64,000 nt of DNA from contig NZ_CP013633.1 in NCBI RefSeq assembly GCF_001664485.1, forward strand, positions 1 through 64,000, in the 5' to 3' direction. This document shows, piece by piece, positions 26,832 through 37,082 of this stretch. A model generated the notes under the pieces. The model was not told where the DNA came from. It was given only the letters and a program-made list of their open reading frames with translations, and did not search any database. The stretch's first letter is position 1. Every line of letters begins with the position of its first letter. Origin of the DNA: Rhizobium sp. N324 (GTDB taxonomy: Bacteria; Pseudomonadota; Alphaproteobacteria; Rhizobiales; Rhizobiaceae). The translations under genes were made by a program, and so were the position numbers.

Positions 26832-29567
26832 TTAGTGCGATCGCGCGGTGTGATCACATTCGGGATACTGATTGCACCCAAGAAACCCGCCGTTATCGCG
26901 GCCTTTCCTCTCGACCAACTGGCCGATACGGCATTTAGGACATTGATGCAGGGGTTCGCCATCGATGGATTCAAATCGTAGATTGTCGCCGGCAATTTCC
27001 GAGAGCTCACGGATGTATCGTGAAGGCTCGCGGCTGTTCGTCAGCAGAAACACACCCCGGCTCGCGCGGGTCAATGCGACATAGAAGAGGCGACGCTCCT
27101 CGGCAAACTCGAAGGTTTCTGGTCGTGGCATGACCAGATTGAGAAGCTCGTCGTCCTCAATCCGGCTCGGCACCCCGTAATCGCCTTCGCTGACATCGAG
27201 CAGGATCGTGTAGTCGGCCTCAAGCCCTTTGGCGCGATGGAATGACAGTCCCGAAACCTCGATGTGCTCAAGTTTTGGCGGTGCACCCCTGAACGGATCG
27301 AGTTGGTTGTAGCGCCACAGCACCATCACCTTGAGCTTTCCGCGTCCATCGCTCCGCCATTGCCCCGAAATCCCGCCGAGGAAAGTATCGAGACGTCGCA
27401 ATAGCTGGTGACACGCCTTGCCGAAATCCGGCTTGCTCCAGTCACCACTGATCGGAATGACCCGTATCGACCGCGGAATAGCCGCTCGTGTCGAGCGTAC
27501 CGACTTCTTTAGCTGAGCCGAATTTCTCTGCACGAAACTGGCGGCCGTCTCTGCGATCAGCTGATTGCAACGATAAGTCTGCTCCAGACGACCTTGCCAG
27601 CTCGCTCCGAAATTCGCCTCGAACTGCGTGAAGATGGTTATGTCCGAGCCGGCAAAGCGATAGATCGACTGCCAGTCGTCACCGACGGCAAAGATCTTGG
27701 TGAACGGTTTCTGGTGTTTAAGCGCCTTGATCAGGTTCGCGCGGGGTTCCGAGATATCCTGGAACTCATCGACGAGGATCAGGGAGTAGGGGCTCTGACA
27801 CTTCCCCGTCTCAACGAGCCGTGTGGCATTAGCGATCATCGAGTCGAAATCGATGCGATTGTCCTCCTCCAGCTTCCGGGAATAGGATTCCGTGATCTTC
27901 CAGATCGCCTGAGCGAATTCTTGGGCGCGGGTCCGGTCATGGAGCGATTTGGCACGTTCAAGCAGCATGTCGAGGGTCAGATGGCTGGCGCGGATGTGCT
28001 TGATGCAGACTGCAACCAGCTTGTGATAATGCTTGATGACCACAGGCTCGAGAACCTTGACGATTGCCGTGTAGTTTCTTTGTTCGAGCGGAATGCCTCC
28101 TTTCGTGATTTCTTCCTGTAGGACTGTGAGCAGCGATCCGTCGCGCGCTTGCGCCGATGTTGTCTGGAATACGTCCATTCCGGCTTTATGGTATGCGGTC
28201 ATCTTCTGTTCGGCATGGGTGACGTAGTTTTCGAACGGAGAGGAACCGTCCGCATTGATGGCGAGGTGCTCATGGATGGTGTTGCTGGCAGGGTAATGGA
28301 AGTCCGGATGCACATGTCGGATCTCGCCAATATCCTCTTCAATGGGGATCTGACGTTCATACTCGAATTCGACGGAGTGCAGCCAGAGCCAGTTGACGAT
28401 GGCGTGCTCCTGGAGAGACTTCACATAGACGCCAGCCATCGTGCCAATAGTCGCATTGCCTTTCCGTCGACGGGTTGAGAGGTAGCGGTCGTAGTCTGCT
28501 TTGGAATCGAACGCCTCTGCCGGAATATCCGCCTTGGGATGAAGGACGAGGAGATTGACCCAGAGCCGGGCGAATTCCGGGTCCGATCGCAGCAATTCGT
28601 CAATGATCTGTTCGATGATCTTGGCTTCGCCGGCGGGGTGTTCCACCCAGTCAGCCAGCTGTGGCGGGCGGCCTTCCACCTCTTCGATAATGCCGCGACC
28701 AAGCGCATGAAACGTGGTCACCTTGCTTTCCAGATCGTCCGGATCGACCGCCAGCTGCCGCGCTATTCGCTCCTTCAGTTCGTCGGCTGCGCTTTTGTTG
28801 AAGGCGAGCACGAGAATCTCCTCCGGGCGATAAAGCTGCTTGTCGAGGACATAGGCGACCTTGCCGACCATCGTGGCGGACTTACCGGAGCCGGCGGAGG
28901 CGACAAGAAGATTGTTGTCTTCCAGTCGAATGCAAGCTTCGCGCTGCTGATCGGACAAGGACCGACCGTCCAGATCGTCGAAGAACGATCGGTATCTCGC
29001 CAGCTCGGCCGAGACAAACGCATCGTTATATCTATGGCGCACATCCGGATCGGTGATGAAGGCGAGCGATCGGGGAAGCGTCGCTTTCAAGGTGGTCGTC
29101 ATCAATTCCGGATCAAACAGGGGGTGCGAAAGCGCGACTGCGGCTTCACCATCCACACTGGCAATAGCACGCGCAAGGTCAGCTTGGGCGAGATATTGGC
29201 GTTGACCTTCCACTATACCCATCAGTTTCGTATCCACCGCGTTCAGATGCTCGGTATCGGAGCCGATCAGATCGAAGAGGTGGTTGTTAATGAAACTGTA
29301 GAGATCGGCCGCGAGCCGGGTTGCGGCCTCTTCTCCAAGGCAGGGCAGGCTGTAGACATTGTTGCGAGACCGGACTTCGACCGAATGCCAGAGCAACGCC
29401 TTGCCAACGGAAATGGCTGCAATATCCAGGCAGGCGAGATGGTTGGCGCCGTTTTGTCTAATTTGTACCGTCGCCGGCAAAGACGGGCGCAGCGTTACCG
29501 TCCATTTTCCCTGGGGAAGGAAGCGCGCAAAGAATCCAGGCCGGTATGTTCGAACACGATCAGACAT
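26832..29567 (-). CDS. HelD/UvrD-like SF1 helicase with C-terminal zinc finger
   Basis: 911-aa SF1A helicase resembling helicase IV. Motifs: LSDQQREACIRL, Walker A SAGSGKSATM near 220-229, LILVDEFQDISEPRANLIKA near 595-612, GDDWQSIYRFAGSD, EQTYRCNQ, FHRAKGLEADYTILLD and RRLFYVALTRASRGVFLL. The last about 45 residues are a topoisomerase-type zinc ribbon (CPKC near 874, then GCNQYPEC). Chromosomal helicase IV is usually shorter and lacks this zinc ribbon. It lies 24 bp after a 462-aa unknown gene on the same strand, and the two form an operon. Its place inside a defence island suggests an anti-phage or anti-plasmid role; this is inferred. Confidence 0.82.
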   Translation of the reverse strand: MSDRVRTYRPGFFARFLPQGKWTVTLRPSLPATVQIRQNGANHLACLDIAAISVGKALLWHSVEVRSRNNVYSLPCLGEEAATRLAADLYSFINNHLFDLIGSDTEHLNAVDTKLMGIVEGQRQYLAQADLARAIASVDGEAAVALSHPLFDPELMTTTLKATLPRSLAFITDPDVRHRYNDAFVSAELARYRSFFDDLDGRSLSDQQREACIRLEDNNLLVASAGSGKSATMVGKVAYVLDKQLYRPEEILVLAFNKSAADELKERIARQLAVDPDDLESKVTTFHALGRGIIEEVEGRPPQLADWVEHPAGEAKIIEQIIDELLRSDPEFARLWVNLLVLHPKADIPAEAFDSKADYDRYLSTRRRKGNATIGTMAGVYVKSLQEHAIVNWLWLHSVEFEYERQIPIEEDIGEIRHVHPDFHYPASNTIHEHLAINADGSSPFENYVTHAEQKMTAYHKAGMDVFQTTSAQARDGSLLTVLQEEITKGGIPLEQRNYTAIVKVLEPVVIKHYHKLVAVCIKHIRASHLTLDMLLERAKSLHDRTRAQEFAQAIWKITESYSRKLEEDNRIDFDSMIANATRLVETGKCQSPYSLILVDEFQDISEPRANLIKALKHQKPFTKIFAVGDDWQSIYRFAGSDITIFTQFEANFGASWQGRLEQTYRCNQLIAETAASFVQRNSAQLKKSVRSTRAAIPRSIRVIPISGDWSKPDFGKACHQLLRRLDTFLGGISGQWRSDGRGKLKVMVLWRYNQLDPFRGAPPKLEHIEVSGLSFHRAKGLEADYTILLDVSEGDYGVPSRIEDDELLNLVMPRPETFEFAEERRLFYVALTRASRGVFLLTNSREPSRYIRELSEIAGDNLRFESIDGEPLHQCPKCRIGQLVERKGRDNGGFLGCNQYPECDHTARSH

Positions 29568-29591
29568 CAGGGCTACGCTCTACCAGAACAT

Positions 29592-30980
29592 TCAGTCCGG
29601 AAGCCACGCGCAATCGATCCAGTGTCGCTCGTATCGTTTCGCGAATTCCGTCATCTCCTGGATATTCGCCCGAGGTGTCTGGCAAGCTCGGGCGCAGGTG
29701 GTAACCACATCGCGGTAAAACGCAGGCGAAACCGGCCGGATGCCTTCGTAGTTCACAATCAGGTCGGGAAGGCGTTCCGTGATCGTCTCGCCGCGAGGGG
29801 CCATGATAATAGTCGGCGGTGTGCTATGGGCATTGATCAAGACGTACCTCCAGCTCGGATCGGCCTGTCCCTGAGCTGGAACGAGCTCGCAGGGGCAGGC
29901 ATCACCGCCCCCGGAGATCTCCTGATAGATTGCTTCGATCGCCTGGGCTTTTCTGGCGATCAGAACGTAAGGTCCCGCGGGCGTATAGCCGCCCATCCGT
30001 TCATCGTATTCGATACCCAGTAGATGCCGCAGGTCGTAGTGGGTCGACTTGGCGAGCGTTGCGCGTTCTGAGGTAAACCACTGGAGTTGGCGCAGGGTGA
30101 TCCCGGCTTCGGCTGCGACCTCTTTCGACGGGTTAGGCCAGCAGGCTACCAGGTTCCTGGCGATTTCAGGGGTATTGTCGTGCTCTTCGTAGACTGGGAA
30201 TTCGTCATCGTCGTCATCGGTATCCTCCGACGGCTCCTCTCCCAGAAGCAGCCAAGTTCTTCGGCTCATGCCGTCGTGATGAAAATAACGGGGCTGATCT
30301 GGTGGGAGCGACGTCTCCCAGGATGACAGCCATGGGCCAGCCTCCCAATCCATCTCTTCGAGAGGAACAGATGACGGGTTGCGCATCGGCAAATCCAGCC
30401 ATCGCTCGATGCCATCCTCCAGTTTTCGATTGCTCAGGCCGCGAGGACTGCGGCTCGCTCGCCAATCATGATCTGCATGTGCATCCAGACATAGCGCTTC
30501 CACGGATGCCGCCAGCGACAGATCGACCGGGTCGTGCCGTCGCGACAACCATCGGGAGGCATCATGAGCCGAGCGCAGGGATGCAGGAACCGTCTTATCC
30601 TTGGCGTCGGCAACCTCAAGGCGCACGTCGATCCTGGCGAGATCCGCCACCAGCTCGGGATCTGCCTGTGCCACATAGCGGTTGACGCGAAGAACATCCG
30701 GCATGCCACGCAACCCCTCCGCGTCCCTCCAGGCTGCCAACAGCACCGCGCGCAACGATTTACGCTGGCCGACGCTCGAGAATGTCAGCCAACGGATTGG
30801 CAAGCCGGCGACGGTGATGCCGTAGAGTATGATGGGATCCAGCTTGCGTCGCTTCGCATCGGCAAGCCTTATGGGATCGCGGACAGCGACGATGCCATGC
30901 TGAGGGTGATGAAAAAGAAACTTCGCAATCGATACGAAAAAGTGGTGCTCTCTTTGTGGCTGCTGCGCCCTATTATTCAT
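29592..30980 (-). CDS. Unknown 462-aa protein, partner of the helicase
   Basis: 462-aa protein, family not recognised. It shows a central acidic linker (EEPSEDTDDDDDEFPVYEEH near 255-275), an HTH-like segment right after it (NPSKEVAAEAGITLRQLQWF) and a C-terminal region with conserved-looking tryptophans. There is no transmembrane segment or signal peptide. It is upstream of, and 24 bp from, the HelD/UvrD-like helicase gene, so both are probably made from one mRNA. A sensor or adaptor for the helicase is possible. Only the operon arrangement supports a joint function. Confidence 0.6.
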   Translation of the reverse strand: MNNRAQQPQREHHFFVSIAKFLFHHPQHGIVAVRDPIRLADAKRRKLDPIILYGITVAGLPIRWLTFSSVGQRKSLRAVLLAAWRDAEGLRGMPDVLRVNRYVAQADPELVADLARIDVRLEVADAKDKTVPASLRSAHDASRWLSRRHDPVDLSLAASVEALCLDAHADHDWRASRSPRGLSNRKLEDGIERWLDLPMRNPSSVPLEEMDWEAGPWLSSWETSLPPDQPRYFHHDGMSRRTWLLLGEEPSEDTDDDDDEFPVYEEHDNTPEIARNLVACWPNPSKEVAAEAGITLRQLQWFTSERATLAKSTHYDLRHLLGIEYDERMGGYTPAGPYVLIARKAQAIEAIYQEISGGGDACPCELVPAQGQADPSWRYVLINAHSTPPTIIMAPRGETITERLPDLIVNYEGIRPVSPAFYRDVVTTCARACQTPRANIQEMTEFAKRYERHWIDCAWLPD

Positions 30981-31317
30981 GGCTGTTCCCGAATGACCAA
31001 ATCACTGCTCATAATCTTACGATTTTGAGGTCGAAGCCCAAATTCTTTTCCGCATCGGGCAAAAAAGGCTGTACGCGCGGGTTCAGGGAAACCGTGTGGG
31101 GGTGGAGCGGTTCGGAATTATGCGCGCCGGTACGCTCCCGTGGACAGCAGTTTAGACGGAAGAGCCTGCCAGCAAAAATACTTTGTCGCGAAATCAGTAG
31201 TTTAGAAAATCTGATCTAGGCCGACTTTGGGCGCCGCCACTTGGCAAGCCTCCAGCGGCTGCTAAACTGCGTAGCAGTAGCAGCCCACCAATATTCTTTT
31301 GGTGAAAGGACTGCGCA
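30981..31317. other. Intergenic region at right edge of the defence island
   Basis: No gene is supported. The stretch separates the last intact defence gene from the frameshift-rich region. I see no recombination site or IS end. Confidence 0.45.
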
Positions 31318-31566
31318 ATGGACCCCAAAGACTCTCTCTTCCTCGAAATCCTCGGCATCAAAGCAGGCGCCCATGGGCGCTTTGCAATCGTTGCCGTGTT
31401 GTTGACCTTTCTTGTGGCGGGGGCGGGTTATCTATTGGGTCATACCGTCGGAATGTGGCGATGTCGGCGGCCGCAACGATGGCCCAGGCAATTTTGCGAA
31501 CTGGCGTTGCCCTGTGTCTATAACGGATTGACGCGATCCACATATCCTCTCCATTCTCGCCGTTAG
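31318..31566 (+). CDS. Possible small membrane protein
   Basis: 82-aa frame with AAAGGA about 10 bases before the ATG and one predicted membrane helix (FAIVAVLLTFLVAGAGYLLG at residues 21-40). The part after the helix is arginine- and proline-rich and may be an out-of-frame extension past a lost stop. Family not recognised. Confidence 0.35.
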   Translation: MDPKDSLFLEILGIKAGAHGRFAIVAVLLTFLVAGAGYLLGHTVGMWRCRRPQRWPRQFCELALPCVYNGLTRSTYPLHSRR

Positions 31567-32057
31567 GCCGCAGCTGCGTGGCTTTCCGGAACGACGGACA
31601 GCGTCGTGGCGCTCGAAGCCGGAAGCCATTTGAATGGCGACCGTTGCGATAGCATGCCTACGGGAACGTGCTCTACTCCACCGCACCTTGTCGCCGCTTT
31701 GCTTTGACCAGCCGCGGCTCCACCGAACCCCGAAGATCGAGTTTCGGCCGTCCGATGACGACCACATTCCGGAAGTAGCCAGTCTGCATCAAATCGGTCA
31801 GTACATCGAGGTCAAACCGATCTATCTTGTTGAAGAATTTGAGACGGAGGTCTCTTCTAACAGCAGGGTCGTGGGTTCTAATCCTTTCAAGGCGGTCGAT
31901 TTCAGACCAGGTCGCTCGATGACTGTGTACTGGAACCACAATTGCTCCGGCGGGCCACCGGGAGTAATCTTGCCTCGCAGCGAGCCCGGCTCGAAAGCCG
32001 AGTGAATGCGGAACCGCCACGGCTTTTAAAGGTTGGTGGAGCAGGAGGATGCCTTTA
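31567..32057. other. No recognisable gene
   Basis: A minus-strand frame (31673-32083) has some protein-like composition (FDLDVLTDLMQTGYFRN) but no family I can name, no clear start signal, and it overlaps the 5' end of the response-regulator gene. It is probably a degraded gene. Confidence 0.4.
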
Positions 32058-32474
32058 ATGTCGCAAGGAAACCTCAACGGCAAGAAAGTCCTCGTCGTCG
32101 AGGACGAGTACCTTCAGGCTCGGACGATCGCCGACGCTTTAATGGAGCACGGCGCCGATGTCATCGGCCCTTTCCCGACGGTCGAAAAAGCGCTGCAGTC
32201 CTGCGGGCGGGATGTGATCGACGCTGCTATTCTCGACGTCAAAGTCGGCGACGTCACCTCGTTTCCCGTTGCGGAAAGCCTCTGTCGCGACGGTATCCCT
32301 TTCATTTTTCTGACAGGTTACGATCGCGAGATGATCCCGCCGCGGTTCAAATGGGTCCCGCATTACCTGAAGCCATTCGTCGGAAGGGACGCCCCAACGG
32401 CCCTGGCGCTTGCGATCGCGCAACTTCGGTCCGAGCTCCCGCCGCGCCGGCCGACTAGGAGGCCAGGCAGTTGA
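32058..32474 (+). CDS. Single-domain response regulator
   Basis: 138-aa receiver-only protein. It has the acidic pair in VLVVEDEY near 10-17, the phospho-acceptor Asp in AAILDVKVGD, the Thr in FIFLTGYD and the Lys in HYLKPF. There is no output domain, so it probably passes phosphate or works by protein contact, as do many single-domain regulators linked to HWE kinases in rhizobia. The start at 32058 is chosen because AGGAGG ends 9 bases before it; the ATG at 32049 would be 0-2 bases from it. It is the only intact one of four receiver genes in this region. Confidence 0.8.
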   Translation: MSQGNLNGKKVLVVEDEYLQARTIADALMEHGADVIGPFPTVEKALQSCGRDVIDAAILDVKVGDVTSFPVAESLCRDGIPFIFLTGYDREMIPPRFKWVPHYLKPFVGRDAPTALALAIAQLRSELPPRRPTRRPGS

Positions 32475-32484
32475 CTTTTTTCTG

Positions 32485-32867
32485 TCAATGTCGCGACGCC
32501 TTACGCGAGATTCTTAATGCCACCTCGATCAGAACTTCGAAGGGCGCAACCGGCTTCCGAATTATTTGCTCTTTGCGGAATCGCTTCGGCAGCACGTCCC
32601 TGTCGAACCCGGTAACAAAGAAGAAAGGGATGCTTTTTCGCGAAGAACGTCCGCAAGTGGAAATACGTCCTCGGCATTCAGCCTGATGTCGAGCACCGCG
32701 GCGTCGATCGCCGCCTTTCCGAGCGCCAGAAACGCTGCCTCGATATCGGGGTAGGGACCGACGACGTCACCACCATGCTTTTCGATCGCGCGCGCCATGT
32801 CCTGGGCTTGATCGTAATCATCCTCTGCGACGAGGACGTGTCTGCCCACCAGATCAGAGAAGCTCAC
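32485..32867 (-). pseudogene. Response regulator, frameshifted
   Basis: The minus strand encodes a receiver domain: HVLVAEDDYDQAQDMARAI, then AAVLDIRLNAEDVFPL. Around 32635 the frame changes and the domain continues as IPFFFVTGFDRDVLPKRFRK then IIRKPVAPFE to a stop at 32485-32487. A GTG at 32867 with GGGAG upstream is the likely start. A single-base shift has inactivated it. It converges on the intact regulator at 32058-32474, which is a paralogue. Confidence 0.75.
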
Positions 32868-33596
32868 GCGCGTGCTCCCGGGATGTACAGGTTTCCGAGA
32901 AGGCGGAGAAAGGATCCGGTGCCAGCACATCCGTCATCACCGAACGTGATCCTCAACCAAGCTTCGACTTTAGCATGTCGAGGTGGTCGATATGTTCCTT
33001 AATTTGGCCACGTGCAAGGAGAAAATGAATAGGCGGCCGCGCAGCAGCGGTCGAAGTGGGAAGGGACCAAAGCTTGCCACTGCGCGGCCCGAACCCCTGC
33101 GGAGGGGTGGATCGCGAAGAGCGCAGGGCATGCGCTGTCCAACAATCCAAGCGCCTAACCACCGTCAGTGTCGAGAGTTCCCGCAAGTTCCTACCAATCG
33201 CGAGATCGAATGATTTAGGTGTGGTGGACCGCACGACCACTGCCATATGGGGCGCAGCGTACAGGAGACTGATTTTCGTGCGGTCCGAGAGTGTAACGAC
33301 GCCGCGGCGTCTGGTTTCCCAAGGTCGGCGAGGGAGGAGGACTGGATTGTAGATGGGGTGCGGGGGAGACTGGACAGCTGTGTCGCCGCAGATTTGGCGA
33401 CGCTCGCTTATCTCGGGCAGATAACTCTGAGTAAGTCCCGAAGACGAGTTCAGTGGCCATACGATTGGGAGGGCATCCTTCCCTGACTAGCTAAATCCCG
33501 TGCCAACGCTAAATCAGTTTCCAGGCGAATGATGCCAGCTGCTGGCCGCGCATCGTCGGGAACTGATCGTCTATAAGGATGTTCGGGGGAATTCAA
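32868..33596. other. No recognisable gene
   Basis: Short frames on both strands have no signature I recognise. The stretch lies upstream of the HWE kinase gene and may contain its promoter. Confidence 0.45.
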
Positions 33597-35518
33597 ATGA
33601 CAGGCCCGAGGAAGCAAGTGCTGGATCATGGGCAGTTAATCAAGCGTCAGAAAGTCCTCGCCGATTTCGGCGAATTTGCGCTTCGCTCCGACGATCTGGA
33701 TGCGGTCCTGAGCGAGGCCTGTCGTCTGGTCAGCGACGCTGTCGAACGCGCCGCTCCAAGGTACTGGAAATTCAGGAGGGTGGTCAGAAGCTGCGCGTGC
33801 GAGCGGCAGTTGGATGGCAGCCTGACATCGTCGGTCTCGAGCTGGACATGGAGGACCATTCGTCCGAGACCTATCCAATCCGGACCGGCGAGCCGGTAAT
33901 CACTCAGGACATCACAAAGGAAGAGCGGTTCAAAACGCCCGATTTCATGCGAGCGGCCGGTGTCGCCGCGCTCGCCAACGTCCCGATCTTCTTACCGGGC
34001 AACCGTACTTTCGGTCTGCTTCAGGTCGACGACGTCGAGCCGAGGGATTTCGGCGAGGAAGACACACAATTCCTCAGAACCTACGCCACGATCCTTGGTC
34101 CGGTGATCGACAGGCTCCACAAGATGCAGGCCCTTCAATCGGCGGCGGAACGTTTCGCACTGGTCGTCGAGAATGCCCGCGACTACGCGATTTTCGTCGC
34201 GGACCCGCAGGATCGGATCGTCGACTGGCATAAGGGTGCTGAGAAAGTCTTCGGATGGACGGCGGAGGAGGCCGCCGGAATGTCTTGCAGCGAACTCTTC
34301 ACTCCCGAAGATCGGGCGCAGGGCGAGGATCGCAAGGAGATCGAGACGGCCAGACGGGAAGGTTCGGCTCCCGACGTGCGATGGCACGTGCGCAAGGACG
34401 GCTCGCGGGTTTTCGTCGACGGCTCGACCGTGTGCCTGCGAAACCCCGACGGTTCGGTAAGAGGGTTCCTCAAGATCGGCCAGGATGTTACCGAAAAACA
34501 TCGAACCGAACAGCGGCTTTTGGAGAGCGAAGCCTTGCAGCGATCGCTCATAGCAGGTGTTCCGCAACTGGTCTGGCGGGCGCGAGCCGCTGGCCTTCGC
34601 ATCTGGTCAAGCCCGCAGTGGGAACGGTTCACAGGACAGCGTGATGAAGACAGCGTCGGGATGGGTTGGCTAAACGCCATTCATCCCGAAGACCGTGACT
34701 TGGTGACTGCGGCCTGGCGGGAGGCGGAAGCCAAGGGTGGCCTCGAATGCGAGTATCGTATCCTTCGCGCTTCGGATGCGGAATATATCTGGCACCACAG
34801 CCGCTCGCTTCCAGGAAGCGGCTTGGGGCTCGAATGGCTGGGGACCTGCACTGATGTACAGCAGCTGAAGGAACTGCAGAGCAGCCAGGAGGTGATGCTG
34901 GCGGAGCTCCAACATCGCACCCGCAACATCGTTGCGGTCATACGGTCGCTGTCGCTCAAGACGATCGAGTCAAGCCTAACGTTGGAAGACTTCGCCGAGG
35001 CTTTTGGGCACAGGCTTGCCGCTGTTGCTAGAGTCCAAAGTCTTCTCTCGCATTTGTGCGAATATGAACGGCTTACGTTCGATGATCTGCTTGAGGCGGA
35101 ATTGGCCGCGCATGTCAGCGACAGGGAAAAGATAACGCTGGACGGGCCTTCGGGGATCCGCTTGCGATCGCGAGCGATCCAGACATTCGCTCCGGCGCTC
35201 CATGAACTGGCGACCAACGCTGTCAAATACGGAGCGCTGGCAGCTCCACAAGGCGGTCTTACGATCCGATGGCGTCTGCAAAATGGATCTGACGGCCGAT
35301 CGCCGGCCTTGCTCCTGGAGTGGGTGGAAACCGGGGTTGAAAACGTGCCGAGCGACGACGCGCCGGCGCAGGGCTCTGGCTATGGGCGGGAGCTCATCGA
35401 GCGCGCGCTCCCGTATCAACTCAAAGCTAAGACCACCTATGAAATGGGCGCCGGCGGCATCCGCTGCACAATTCTCGCTCCCATAGCTTTCGACCTCGGA
35501 AGAAATAGTCCAGGATGA
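33597..35518 (+). pseudogene. GAF-PAS-PAS-HWE histidine kinase, one frameshift
   Basis: This would be a kinase of about 640 aa. The start at 33597 (MTGPRKQVLDHGQLIKRQKV) has GGGGGA upstream. The first about 50 residues are in one frame; near 33745-33765 the frame shifts and the GAF domain continues as KVLEIQEGGQKLRVRAAVGW. Two PAS domains follow (AERFALVVENARDYAIFV; GVPQLVWRARAAGLRIW), then the HWE/HisKA_2 core with the phospho-acceptor His in LAELQHRTRNIVAVIRSL, the N-box HELATNAVKYGAL and the W-x-E in LEWVETG. Everything from the GAF domain on is open to the stop, which overlaps the next gene (ATGA). Either the gene is freshly inactivated or translation starts internally; a sequencing error is also possible. 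Confidence 0.8.
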
Positions 35519-35889
35519 CCATCGAAACCCTTACTGGCCTGGCGATCCTCGTTGTTGAGGATGATTATTTCATCGCCGACGAACTGGCGAGCTCGCTTTC
35601 CCGTGCCGGTGCAGGTGGTTGGGCCGGTCGGCGCCTTGAGTGACGCGCTGGCACTTCTCGACGAAACGGATCACCTGGACTTTGTTATACTTGACCTGAA
35701 TCTCGATGGAGAGTCGGCGATCCCGATCGCAGACGCGCTGGCGGCTCGGAACGCACCCTTCGCATTCGTCACTGGTTACGGTTCCAGTGGATCCCTCCGC
35801 GATTTAAGACTGTAGAGCGCCTCGACAAGCCCGTGGAGATAGCGCGGGTGGTTAGTTTGATAAAGCAGGGGACGGGATCTTCGACTTAA
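35515..35889 (+). pseudogene. Response regulator, two frameshifts
   Basis: The start overlaps the kinase stop codon (ATGA), so the pair was a kinase-regulator operon. The receiver domain begins LAILVVEDDYFIADELASSL, changes frame near 35610 to FVILDLNLDGESAIPIADAL and FAFVTGYGSSG, then changes frame again near 35795 to IPPRFKTVERLDKPVEIARV, ending at 35889. The phospho-acceptor Asp and Thr regions are readable, but the protein cannot be made. Confidence 0.8.
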
Positions 35890-36286
35890 TCGCCCTATTG
35901 AACGACGAATAGGACGCTCGCCGCATGTTGCTCCGGGCCGCCTTCATCAAGATACTGCGCCGATGCGGGCAGCGCTGCTAGTAACGCTCGGCATGCCGAC
36001 ACAGCATCGCGGGCGACTGAGCGTGGCTTCGTGACAAGATCGAAGCCGTTAGGCTGCAGGGCGCCAGGCAGGGTAATTGGGAGCATATCCACTACCGCAA
36101 AAGACGTTCTAGATTTTCTCCGTTTCTGTGAGGCGAGTTCGGACGCCCAGCTTTGCGCAATCGCGATCGGCGTGATCAACAAGGTAGTTCAAAAGCGGTC
36201 GCTAGTGGCACACAGGCCCGCGAAAGCTGGCGAGCCTGCGTTTGTCCCTGGAGCACCTTTGCTACTACCGGCCAGACTGGATGACT
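35890..36286. other. No recognisable gene
   Basis: Frames on both strands are open for 80-100 codons but lack start signals and recognisable motifs. The stretch is probably degraded coding DNA. Confidence 0.4.
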
Positions 36287-36655
36287 TCAGCAAGCATTGG
36301 CCGCGCCTGATTGTGCGGAACTATTGGGAGTCGGATTGCCGGTGCCACTTCCCGCTGCGCGCTGGCAGTCGTTCGGATCACCACCGGACGCGCCAGAGTT
36401 GCTGCTGCTATCCGTTGGATTGCCGGCGTCAGCTCCAGACCCGGTGGAATTGCTACCAACGCTGCTGCCATTCATATTGCTGCCGCCCGTCGCATTGGTG
36501 CCCGATGCGCCGCCATTGGTACTGGACGCACCGCTGCCCGACGATGCGCCGCCGCTGGAACTTCCTGAGCCGCCAGAGCCTCCGGAGCATTGAGCCATGG
36601 CAGATGTCGCAAGAGCAAGAGCGAGTGCTGACGTCGCAAGGATCTTGAAAGTCAT
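36287..36655 (-). CDS. Secreted Gly/Ser/Asn-rich protein
   Basis: 122-aa protein. Residues 1-21 are a signal peptide (MTFKILATSALALALATSAMA) with an A-M-A cleavage site. The mature part is almost wholly Gly, Ser, Asn, Thr and Ala with a Cys near each end (AQCSGGSGG start, GAANAC end). AAAGGTG lies before the start at 36655; longer in-frame starts are rejected. Similar low-complexity secreted proteins occur in rhizobia, function unknown. The composition suggests a flexible extracellular or periplasmic protein. Confidence 0.65.
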   Translation of the reverse strand: MTFKILATSALALALATSAMAQCSGGSGGSGSSSGGASSGSGASSTNGGASGTNATGGSNMNGSSVGSNSTGSGADAGNPTDSSSNSGASGGDPNDCQRAAGSGTGNPTPNSSAQSGAANAC

Positions 36656-37082
36656 GAGTTCACCTTTGTGGTTGATTGTCTTTGCGAGGCCTAAACCAGG
36701 CATCCATGAGAGTTCCGAACTGCATGTTCCCATCGCTACCGTGTCCGGCACCGTACCAAAACGAATAGAATCGGGTTCAAGTCCGAGCTATTCGTCGTGG
36801 ATGTCATAAATCCAGCGCCTGAGCCATGCGTCGGAGCTCGCTGGATCAGGACGATGTCGAGCCTTGATTTCAGCAGAGGCGCCACGAAAGCGACCGCATG
36901 GCACTGGGCGGATCAGTGCCAGGAGAGGACGAGCTATTTTGCAATTCCTCTTGAATTCGAAAAAGCCAAAAACCAAATCGAATGCCGTCGACTGTTTCAG
37001 CGCAGGCGACGTTCGAATGCGAAGACGTCAAACGGCGCCAGCGCGATGGCGCTCATCAACATCGCGGCTAGGGAAGGAGAGA
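36656..37082. other. Intergenic region between divergent genes
   Basis: No gene is supported. The stretch contains the promoters of the secreted protein (minus strand) and the DUF982 gene (plus strand); no clear binding motif was seen. Confidence 0.45.

Noticed and set aside
28539..30023. 494-codon plus-strand frame antisense to the helicase and 462-aa genes
   Set aside because: It spans two clearly coding minus-strand genes, has no family signature, and its composition is that of an antisense reading.
31673..32083. 136-codon minus-strand frame as a gene
   Set aside because: No recognised family, no ribosome binding site, and it overlaps the start of an intact response-regulator gene.
32808..32821. 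FixK-like sequence TTGATCGTAATCAT
   Set aside because: One half-site is mismatched and it lies inside the coding part of a response-regulator pseudogene.
36297..36593. Proline/leucine-rich plus-strand frame
   Set aside because: It is the antisense reading of the Gly/Ser/Asn-rich secreted protein gene.
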